Assembly (NCBI GenBank): GCA_050730835.1
Contig: JBOHNS010000003.1
Location: 1-59,035 of the forward strand
DNA from: JBOHNS01 sp050730835
GTDB taxonomy: Bacteria; Patescibacteriota; Saccharimonadia; Saccharimonadales; UBA4665
DNA: 59,035 bases
Reading direction: 5' to 3'
The position numbers and the translations under genes were made by a program. The notes under the pieces were generated by a model, which ran no database searches, had not been told where the DNA came from, and saw nothing but the letters and a program-made list of their open reading frames with translations. This document shows positions 1 to 5,526 of this stretch, in pieces (within the stretch, counting starts at the first letter, position 1; each line of letters starts with the position of its first letter).

Positions 1-121
1 AATAGGCCCTTCGACTTCGCTCAAGGTCATTCGCTTCGGCGCATAACTCTGTTACTACTTAAAGTTTTTGCTAAGTCGAATGGTTTACCATGAGTAAGGC
101 AGATTTATCTGCAGAATCGAA

Positions 122-312
122 TGGTGCGGGTGGCGGGAGTCGAACCCGCGTTTTGGCCTTGCCCGTACTCCGCAGTTGCTGGTGCGAGATACCAGAGTCG
201 AACTGGCGTCTCTTGCTTGGGAAGCAAACATACTGCCGCTGTACTAATCTCGCTCTTTGGCAGCTACGTAGGATGTTGGAAGGCCACATAATAGCCGTTA
301 TACTACACCCGC
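122..312 (-). tRNA. Interrupted tRNA (Gly-like body) with another tRNA inside its anticodon loop
   Basis: On the minus strand the 5' half (312 to 276) starts with acceptor strand GCGGGTG and a D arm like bacterial tRNA-Gly, and runs to TGGCC TTCCAA. The 3' half (158 to 122) gives GGCCA, a T arm GCGGG/CCCGC with TTCGACT loop, acceptor CACCCGC and encoded ACCA. The acceptor halves pair 7/7 and TGGCC pairs 5/5 with GGCCA, so the halves belong to one gene. They are separated by 117 nt (159-275) holding a complete tRNA. Removing the insert leaves 74 nt. The anticodon is ambiguous: TCC (Gly) with a four-pair stem, or CCA (Trp) with the five-pair stem. The acceptor and D arm favour Gly. Whether the gene is spliced, split or dead cannot be told from sequence. 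Confidence 0.7.
180..253 (-). tRNA. tRNA-Gly(CCC), nested inside the outer tRNA
   Basis: This is a complete 74-nt cloverleaf on the minus strand. It has acceptor GCGAGAT/ATCTCGC, anticodon stem TTTGC/GCAAG with loop TTCCCAA (anticodon CCC), variable loop AGAC, T arm GCCAG/CTGGT and encoded ACCA. All stems close. It lies wholly within the anticodon-loop insert of the outer tRNA. Flanking arms CATCCTACGTAGCTGC and GCAACTGCGGAGTACGG can pair with each other at about 12 of 16 positions, which would place this tRNA on an extension of the outer anticodon stem. Confidence 0.88.
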
Positions 313-343
313 GCCGCTTCTGGTTTTAGCCAAAAGCCATTTT

Positions 344-364
344 CCATTGACCATTGACCATTTA
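344..364. repeat. Heptamer tandem repeat CCATTGA
   Basis: Two perfect CCATTGA units are followed by CCATTTA. The same heptamer recurs upstream of pilC (17420-17447) and pilT (about 18744-18760). Confidence 0.75.
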
Positions 365-391
365 TGGCCGGCTACGCCGATATTTAATATT

Positions 392-419
392 CAAAAGCTT
401 TTACTAATAAAAGCTTTTG
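392..419. terminator. Perfect inverted repeat between tRNA genes
   Basis: CAAAAGCTTTT (392-402) and AAAAGCTTTTG (409-419) form an 11-bp stem with a 6-nt loop. It lies between the minus-strand tRNA-Thr and the nested tRNAs. A terminator or processing hairpin is plausible, but there is no clean U tract. Confidence 0.4.
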
Positions 420-458
420 GCCAAAAATTGTTACAAGTTTTTAAGCCAGTCGCCAATG

Positions 459-486
459 GCTTTTAGCTTATTAAAAAGCTAAAAGC
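459..486 (-). terminator. Hairpin just 3' of tRNA-Thr
   Basis: GCTTTTAGCTT (459-469) and AAGCTAAAAGC (476-486) form a perfect 11-bp stem that abuts the 3' end of tRNA-Thr. It may be a terminator or 3' processing signal. Confidence 0.45.
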
Positions 487-562
487 TGGAGCCACCTAGC
501 GGGGTTGAACCGCTGACCTTCGCGTTACGAATGCGATGCTCTACCAACTGAGCTAAGGTGGC
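487..562 (-). tRNA. tRNA-Thr(CGT)
   Basis: The minus strand reads GCCACCT ... AGGTGGC plus TCCA, with D arm AGCTCAGTTGGTAGAGC, anticodon region TCGCATTCGTAACGCGA (anticodon CGT) and T arm AGCGG TTCAACC CCGCT. The anticodon arm closely matches bacterial tRNA-Thr(CGT). CCA is encoded. Confidence 0.92.
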
Positions 563-598
563 GATCAATGCCAACTCTGGCATTATAGCAAACGTCTC

Positions 599-628
599 TT
601 GAACATTATCCGTTAATTAGGCTAATAT
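599..628 (+). promoter_or_regulatory. Promoter for mscL
   Basis: A -35 box TTGAAC (599-604) and a -10 box TAATAT (623-628) are separated by 18 nt. The predicted start near 635 leaves a leader of about 18 nt before the TTG start codon. Confidence 0.5.
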
Positions 629-652
629 ATATTCAAGAATTATTAAGCAAGT

Positions 653-1081
653 TTGGAGAAACCAGAGATACTAAAAGATTTCAAAAAATTTATCCTGCGT
701 GGCAACGTGGTCGATCTAGCTGTGGCCGTCGTTATCGGCGCGGCGTTTGGCAAAATAATCACGGCGCTGGTCAGCGATTTCATTACGCCGCTAATCGCTT
801 CCATTTACTCCAGCTCCAGCTTCGCCAAAGATTATTTCACTTTTAACGGCAGCAAATTTATGTATGGCGATTTCGTTAACGCGATTATAACTTTTGTGAT
901 TATAGCAGCTGTGATATTTTTCCTAATAATCCAGCCAATTAATAAATTACACGCCCGCGCCGAGCGTCGCAAAACGCCGCTAGAACCAACTGACCGTGCT
1001 TGCCCAGAATGCTTAAGTCTTGTCCCCAAAGCCGCCAGCCGCTGCGCCTTCTGCACCGCCAAAATCAAGCCTCAAAGCTAA
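653..1081 (+). CDS. mscL: Large-conductance mechanosensitive channel MscL with C-terminal zinc-ribbon-like tail
   Basis: MscL is a homopentameric inner-membrane pore that opens under membrane tension and protects against hypo-osmotic shock. Residues 1-45 contain the amphipathic N-terminus (FKKFILRGNVVDLAVAVVIG) and TM1. A second hydrophobic helix near 80-95 is TM2. The protein is 142 aa, close to the family norm. After TM2 the tail carries CPEC ... CAFC (about residues 115-133), a zinc-ribbon-like double CxxC not usual in MscL. The start must be TTG at 653, because an in-frame stop lies at 644-646. Neighbours are tRNA-Thr and a convergent hydrolase gene. The MscL assignment is firm; the role of the ribbon is unknown. 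Confidence 0.93.
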   Translation: MEKPEILKDFKKFILRGNVVDLAVAVVIGAAFGKIITALVSDFITPLIASIYSSSSFAKDYFTFNGSKFMYGDFVNAIITFVIIAAVIFFLIIQPINKLHARAERRKTPLEPTDRACPECLSLVPKAASRCAFCTAKIKPQS

Positions 1082-1154
1082 ATAAACTTTTGCTTGAACG
1101 ATTTTGAAAGCCTGGCGGCCGACTTTAAACAGCTCGTCAATAATTTTTTTTGAG

Positions 1155-1199
1155 CGGCAAGCCATTAGCTCAGCTTGCTTAAACTACCCTGCCGCTTTT
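1155..1199 (+). terminator. Probable terminator of mscL
   Basis: AGCGGCA pairs with TGCCGCT followed by TTTTT, with an inner GCAAGC/GCTTGC hairpin. It overlaps the 3' end of the convergent hydrolase gene. Confidence 0.4.
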
Positions 1200-1780
1200 T
1201 GTTTAATAAATCCGGCAAGCCGAAAACTGCCGAAGCTTAGCGCATAAAAAATGCTAAAGCTGTGCCCGGCGCTCGGCAACAAACCTTTATCTGCGCCATC
1301 GATTATGGTATCTTTGGGCGGTACGACGCCATCGGCCAGCGGTCGAAAAGATTTTATGCGTCGGCGCTCGGCCGCCGGCAGTTTGCCGAGGCTGGCCGGC
1401 AGCATGGCTAGCGATTGTTCAAAAGCCGGGTTTTGCTCAAATCTAGCCCTGGCAATAGTTTGCGGATTGTGTATTTTACCGCAAATCAAAACCACTTTGT
1501 CGACGGCCGCGCTGCGTGCCACAAAAGCATTAATGGCGGCGCTAGCGCCAGCGCTCGCGCCAATCAACGAAACGCGCTCGCCCCGTCCGGCGCATTCGTC
1601 TATCTGCGCAATTATTTTGTCTAATTTCGGCCGAAACGCTTGCTTATCAGCCCAGCCAATATAATGATAATCAACCTTAAGCTTATAAACGCGCCAAAAA
1701 TTTATTAACCTAGTCTGCACCTGCCGAAAATCATCATCCCCGAGCCCCGGCAAATATATAACGCGCCGATAGTGTTTCAT
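1184..1780 (-). CDS. Alpha/beta-hydrolase-fold protein
   Basis: A 198-aa protein opens with a beta strand and an oxyanion-type PGLG turn (YLPGLGDDD, residues 10-17). The nucleophile elbow G-A-S-A-G is at residues 74-78 (Ser76), and a late SAGHS supplies a candidate catalytic His. This is a minimal alpha/beta hydrolase without a lid. The substrate cannot be told. There is no signal peptide, so it is probably cytosolic. It is convergent with mscL, and its stop lies within that gene's terminator. Confidence 0.7.
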   Translation of the reverse strand: MKHYRRVIYLPGLGDDDFRQVQTRLINFWRVYKLKVDYHYIGWADKQAFRPKLDKIIAQIDECAGRGERVSLIGASAGASAAINAFVARSAAVDKVVLICGKIHNPQTIARARFEQNPAFEQSLAMLPASLGKLPAAERRRIKSFRPLADGVVPPKDTIIDGADKGLLPSAGHSFSIFYALSFGSFRLAGFIKQKAAG

Positions 1781-1891
1781 AATCTTTTTCTAAGCATACC
1801 AGAATATCCGCTTATGTTTGGCGATAGCCGTCCGATTATACAATATTCTCCAATGACGCTTCAGATTTAGCAGACTTATTAACAAGATTGA

Positions 1892-1916
1892 ACGGTTTGG
1901 CGGGCTCGACCGGATT
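1892..1916. repeat. attL, 25-bp direct repeat
   Basis: Begins ACGGTTTGGCGGGCTCGACC and ends at 1916. It is identical to 7075-7099 and corresponds to the last 19 nt of tRNA-Asp plus 6 nt of 3' flank. It is not followed by the rest of a tRNA, so this is the distal attachment scar. Confidence 0.88.
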
Positions 1917-2255
1917 AGCGGGCTTCGCCCTTTATCCGCTCGCCTTTCTCGAAGCTAGCTTCTGCGAGAGGCTCGCTCCACGAATCGGCACCCCTTCGGG
2001 TTATGCCGATTCAAATCATGAGCGAAGCTCATCAAAAGAATAAGACCCATACCTTTGGCATGAGTCTTATTCTTTGGCGGGACATAGAGTCCGATTTCCG
2101 AACAGCTACACTAACCGCCTAATCTACAAAAATCTTTTTGCAGGCTATAACACCCAAACGCCCCCCTGCCGTGGTGGCTGTCGCAGGTACCATCAAACAT
2201 ATATAATATATAGCGAAGCGTAGGTATGTGAGCACAGGTTCACGGAGCAACAAAT
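1917..2255. other. Gene-free, hairpin-rich left end of the element
   Basis: No convincing gene is present. It holds a run of short inverted repeats: GGGC/GCCC (1920-1930), palindrome GAAGCTAGCTTC (about 1951-1962), GAATCGGCA/TGCCGATTC (1982-2012), ATGAGC/GCTCAT (2018-2032) and AAAGAATAAGAC/GTCTTATTCTTT (2035-2075). An AT-rich TATAATATAT near 2205 and GGAG before 2256 likely drive the first ORF. Confidence 0.6.
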
Positions 2256-2615
2256 ATGAAAACCAAAGATTTAACACCGCGTCAAAATGCCTATATGCAG
2301 GCTTATGTTAGCCCTGATAGCCCTAGCTTTGGCAACTCCTACCAAAGTGCTAGGACTGCCGGTTATAGAGACCAGACGGCTAGAAACCTTATGCACCTTA
2401 ATCCTGAATGGTTATCGGATAATATCGGACAAATAGTAGCTATTCAACCAGATGAGCTGATTACTGAACTAGCAACGATTATAAAAGACGGCTCAGAGCC
2501 AACAATTATCCGGCTTCGTGCTATAGAACTTAACCTAAAAGCATACGGGATGTTGTCTCAGCGGCAAGAAGCGGCTCAAACAGCCGTAACACTCAATATA
2601 GATTTAACCAGTTAA
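2256..2615 (+). CDS. Small terminase-subunit-like protein
   Basis: A 119-aa protein starts with LTPRQNAYMQAYV ... SYQSARTAGYRDQTARNL. This resembles the N-terminal helix-turn-helix of phage terminase small subunits and related DNA-binding proteins (pattern LTxxQxxFxxxYV, then AxxxAGY). The rest is predicted helical, with no other motif. GGAG precedes the ATG. No large terminase is visible, so a packaging role in helper-phage capsids or a regulatory role is speculation. The 3' end overlaps the convergent gene by 4 nt. Confidence 0.5.
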   Translation: MKTKDLTPRQNAYMQAYVSPDSPSFGNSYQSARTAGYRDQTARNLMHLNPEWLSDNIGQIVAIQPDELITELATIIKDGSEPTIIRLRAIELNLKAYGMLSQRQEAAQTAVTLNIDLTS

Positions 2616-3373
2616 TAGCCATACTGATGAAGTTCGGCAGCAATACATTGCGACATCGCACTAGAGCTACCAGCGCCAGCATTACCCAATATTACGCCGC
2701 AGTTTTGTTGAGCAACAGCAAGTGCTTGACTATATGTGTACCCAGAACCGCCACTTGACGATGTTTTCGTACCCCTTAAAATTACCTCGTCGGTTGCAGG
2801 GTAAACAACAGATGTAGTTGGTGGGCCATTATTGGGTGTAGTACAAGTTTCCTTCTCGCCTTTTAATCCGTACGTTTTAGTGTAGTTCTGACCTATGTAA
2901 CTTGTTGGGTCATCTTCGTAGATAGTGTGATAAGGGATAGAGATATAGGTGCACGAGGGGAAGAACGGCGGTTTGTACGCCGTGCCAGGAGGAGACGTGC
3001 TATGTCCGCTTGCCACCGTACTTAACTGAGCGGGCTCGGCCGATTTAACTGGTTGGGTTTCTGAAGTTGATTTTTTGACTGTATTAGGTGGTGGTTTGTC
3101 GCAACTATGCTGGCCGTAGACCTCGATACACAGCCCATCATTGTTATTGCCTGCCTGAACACTTAGGCTGCTTCTGCCGGCTACTTTTGTGTCTAGCGAC
3201 CCTGAATGTACCATTTTGCTATGACTAACCTGCCAAGCAGTGGCCGCGCCGCCACAGGCGAGCACTATGAACAGACCCACGCCACCAAGCAACAATTTAC
3301 GCTTAGAGAGTCTTAACATTTTCCCTGTTAGGCTTTCCTTAAAACTACGCAACCACATAATTTTTCTCATCAT
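2612..3373 (-). CDS. Membrane-anchored exported protein of unknown function
   Basis: A 253-aa protein with a basic N-terminus and one hydrophobic segment (about residues 27-47, LLLGGVGLFIVLACGGAATA). It is followed by a Ser/Thr/Pro/Gly-rich extracytoplasmic region with six cysteines (CIEVYGQHSC, SCTY, TCTTP, NCG, QCIA). The architecture suggests a type II-anchored or secreted protein whose outer part may be disulfide-linked. Its ATG overlaps the stop of the upstream gene (3370-3831), so the two are translationally coupled. No family is recognised. Confidence 0.55.
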   Translation of the reverse strand: MMRKIMWLRSFKESLTGKMLRLSKRKLLLGGVGLFIVLACGGAATAWQVSHSKMVHSGSLDTKVAGRSSLSVQAGNNNDGLCIEVYGQHSCDKPPPNTVKKSTSETQPVKSAEPAQLSTVASGHSTSPPGTAYKPPFFPSCTYISIPYHTIYEDDPTSYIGQNYTKTYGLKGEKETCTTPNNGPPTTSVVYPATDEVILRGTKTSSSGGSGYTYSQALAVAQQNCGVILGNAGAGSSSAMSQCIAAELHQYGY

Positions 3374-3831
3374 AATTTAGACATCATTTCTTTGAAGCCA
3401 GTGTAGTCCTTATAAAGTTCGGCGTCGCTAGTTTCGGATACGGCGGCTAGGTTATCTCTAACTCGCCCCGCCTCTGGCGTATCAGTCCAGCCGCTATCCA
3501 GCAGCTCTGTCAGTTGCTCGTTTTTATACTCTAGCAAGGCGATGGTATAGGCCCTAATAACAGGGATAGTGTACAGCTTACCTGCTGTCGAAGGTATTTT
3601 GCTAGCAGGCACATTTTCCTTATTCCTTCCAGTGGTGTCCTCGCCTAGCAAGTAATCCACGGATAAAACACATAGGTTCTTAAACGCATCGTCATCTTTT
3701 GGATAGGCTATAGTCTTCTCGATTAGCGGACGGTACTCCCCTTCAACCATATTCTTATACAACATCACCTTTAGCTGTAGGTATGCATTATTAAACTTCT
3801 GGATTGACCGCTGCTTTGAAAATAAGCCCAT
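3370..3831 (-). CDS. Hypothetical cytosolic protein of the element
   Basis: A 153-aa, mostly helical protein with no signal or membrane segment and no recognised domain. GAGG stands 8 nt before its ATG. It is the first gene of a two-gene minus operon, and its end overlaps the membrane-anchored protein gene by 4 nt, so the two may act together. It diverges from the plus-strand gene at 4079 across a palindrome-rich 247-bp spacer. Confidence 0.5.
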   Translation of the reverse strand: MGLFSKQRSIQKFNNAYLQLKVMLYKNMVEGEYRPLIEKTIAYPKDDDAFKNLCVLSVDYLLGEDTTGRNKENVPASKIPSTAGKLYTIPVIRAYTIALLEYKNEQLTELLDSGWTDTPEAGRVRDNLAAVSETSDAELYKDYTGFKEMMSKL

Positions 3832-3917
3832 TAGGTACCTCTATTGTTGGTGCGGCAATCAAAAAGCCTGCCGCTAAACTGATGGCTCGCGCCACCCACA
3901 CCGGTTTCCCGATATGA

Positions 3918-4030
3918 CCATATACAACAGTAGGCCTAACGACAGGCTGTTTGTTGTATATGGATTTGGGGCGACCGTGCCGCCGCAGAGCGACGGTTTA
4001 GGCCTAAGTGGCGTACCACTTATCAGAGAT
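3918..4030. promoter_or_regulatory. Palindrome-rich divergent intergenic region
   Basis: CCATATACAACA (3918-3929) pairs perfectly with TGTTGTATATGG (3952-3963). A TAGGCCTAA palindrome occurs twice (about 3930-3939 and 4006-4014), and TAAGTGG/CCACTTA forms a third hairpin near 4012-4030. It lies between divergent gene sets, so operator, origin or regulatory RNA functions are possible. Confidence 0.5.
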
Positions 4031-4078
4031 TATAAGTCAATTGGAATGAAATAGTACATAGCTTGGTATTATTAAGGT

Positions 4079-4681
4079 ATGCCTGAAAATGAACATAGTC
4101 GGAGACGTTTTAAGTTAAAGGCCGGTGAATACGACTGGTATAAAGAGCAGGTTGCTAGCGACAAAGAGTTTGTTGCTAAGCTGAAAAGACTGGCGACACG
4201 CCGTGCTCGTAGTTATCCACAACACAACTCGCCGTTAATTCGACGACTTATTGCTGGTCTAGCCGATGATTACGACCTTAGCACCGATGACATTGATGAA
4301 CTTCTTGTGACGGTAATTCAAGGAGCTTCTAGGCAGAGCCGTAAGGGTAGTATTGGCTTCGACTTGCTCACCAGACAAGCTACCGTCACGTATAACATTG
4401 ATGATTGTAGCGACAAAGAAGCCGAGGAGCTTTTCAGGAAATCCCTTGCGGCTCGCCGTCGTGACTTTGGCGACCCGAAAGCCCCTAGGCGTAGGCTGCC
4501 ACAAGAGGCAGAGCTACTTTACGCAATACACCGAGCGGTCAAGCGCGGCCTTAAGCGCCAAGCTATATTTGATTTGTATGCTGCCAGTGAACTCACTGGC
4601 TCCAAACCCAATTTAGTACAATTCAGCACACCCGTAGACCTTATGAATTACTATTACCGACACACAGAGGAAGTCACGTAG
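4079..4681 (+). CDS. Hypothetical basic protein of the element
   Basis: A 200-aa soluble protein rich in Arg and Lys (SRRRFKLK, ARRRDF, PRRRLPQ) and predicted helical. A short C-terminal block FDLYAASELTGSKPN could be a helix-turn-helix-like region. The charge suggests nucleic-acid binding, and its place at the head of the rightward gene set would suit a regulator or replication initiator, but no family is recognised. A -10-like TATTAT sits 6 nt before the ATG, suggesting a leaderless transcript. Confidence 0.5.
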   Translation: MPENEHSRRRFKLKAGEYDWYKEQVASDKEFVAKLKRLATRRARSYPQHNSPLIRRLIAGLADDYDLSTDDIDELLVTVIQGASRQSRKGSIGFDLLTRQATVTYNIDDCSDKEAEELFRKSLAARRRDFGDPKAPRRRLPQEAELLYAIHRAVKRGLKRQAIFDLYAASELTGSKPNLVQFSTPVDLMNYYYRHTEEVT

Positions 4682-4742
4682 TTTAAACACCCCCCTTAAC
4701 TGTTACTCAAAGCTTGTCCATTTCTGTCGATACTAATGGGGT

Positions 4743-5243
4743 ATGAGTAATGACTTTAGTACAAATGGGGGCTGTTTAATGGGGAATGGCGATGAATTGG
4801 GCAATAGTCCAATGCCTAACCTTAAACCCTCCATTGAAGAAGTAGATACACTAGCAGATGAACTAGCGGGCGAGTTCGACAACCCAGATTACCGTACCTG
4901 GTACTGCAAGGTTATTTACGAGTTCGGCGTTGACCGCGTGAATGGCTGGCGAAAGCGCGCCCGCAGCGGCGACTTTCCAGGAAGACTATTCGGCTTTTAC
5001 GTACGTGAAGCCCGTGAGCGCAAAGGCGGCAATCGTAGTGTTCACGACAACGCTAGCCAGCCCACCGCTAACGGGAAAGACACCGTTTACCCTGTACGCG
5101 GCGACGAAACCAGCGAAGAGCTGCTAGCTAATATGCAGAAAACTCTTGGCGAGAAACCAGCAAGCCAGGAAGCCAGCAAGGAAAGCCAAGCTAATAATGT
5201 TCGGCGAGTATTTGGTGATTATTTAGAGGAAATCGACGCGTGA
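4743..5243 (+). CDS. Hypothetical protein of the element
   Basis: A 166-aa acidic protein with a short Trp/Arg-rich core (WYCKVIYEFGVDRVNGWRKR, residues about 53-72) followed by a low-complexity polar tail. It is not recognised. ATG at 4743 is preceded by GGGG at very short spacing; an alternative ATG lies 12 codons in. It is coupled to the next ORF by a 4-nt overlap (GTGA). The core looks like a small helical nucleic-acid-binding region, but that is only an impression. Confidence 0.45.
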   Translation: MSNDFSTNGGCLMGNGDELGNSPMPNLKPSIEEVDTLADELAGEFDNPDYRTWYCKVIYEFGVDRVNGWRKRARSGDFPGRLFGFYVREARERKGGNRSVHDNASQPTANGKDTVYPVRGDETSEELLANMQKTLGEKPASQEASKESQANNVRRVFGDYLEEIDA

Positions 5244-5425
5244 GTATCACAGCTGCCGATATAGACTATGAGCAGCTCCGCCGGATACTCGAGCGTGAGC
5301 TTGACCGCCCTGTCAGTATCGACGAGGCCACCGGTATAGGCAAGCACCTGGTAAACGTTTACGAAATCTTGCTTTATAACGGGGGTGAATGTGATAAAAT
5401 AGAAATGGACACAACTAATCGCTAG
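5240..5425 (+). CDS. Small hypothetical protein upstream of the recombinase
   Basis: A 61-aa ORF with a GTG start that overlaps the previous stop (GTGA) and AGAGGA upstream. It has no recognised motif. Position and orientation suggest an accessory protein (possibly a recombination directionality factor), but there is no sequence support for that role. Confidence 0.4.
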   Translation: MSITAADIDYEQLRRILERELDRPVSIDEATGIGKHLVNVYEILLYNGGECDKIEMDTTNR

Positions 5426-5439
5426 GACTACCATTGCTT

Positions 5440-5501
5440 CTTAATGGGGGCAGTTCGTACAGCTTCTAGCGAGGTTGTGTCCGCGAGCTGTCCCCATTAA
5501 G
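5440..5501 (+). other. Inverted repeat in the recombinase leader
   Basis: CTTAATGGGGGCAG (5440-5453) pairs with CTGTCCCCATTAAG (5488-5501) over 14 bp including one G-T pair, with a 34-nt loop. There is no U tract, so an attenuator, protein-binding site or regulatory RNA is more likely than a terminator. Related AATGGGG elements occur at 4735, 4764 and 4780. Confidence 0.55.
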
Positions 5502-5526
5502 TTGATAGCTCTGAAAGGAGAAAGCA

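Noticed and set aside
159..275. Group I intron in the outer tRNA
   Set aside because: The insert is only 117 nt, contains a tRNA, and shows no P/Q/R/S core.
1892..1916. Second tRNA-Asp gene
   Set aside because: Only the 3' end is present, with no D or anticodon arm; it is the attL scar.
5440..5501. Rho-independent terminator before the recombinase
   Set aside because: The stem is good but is followed by GTTGATAG, not a U run; treated as a leader structure.
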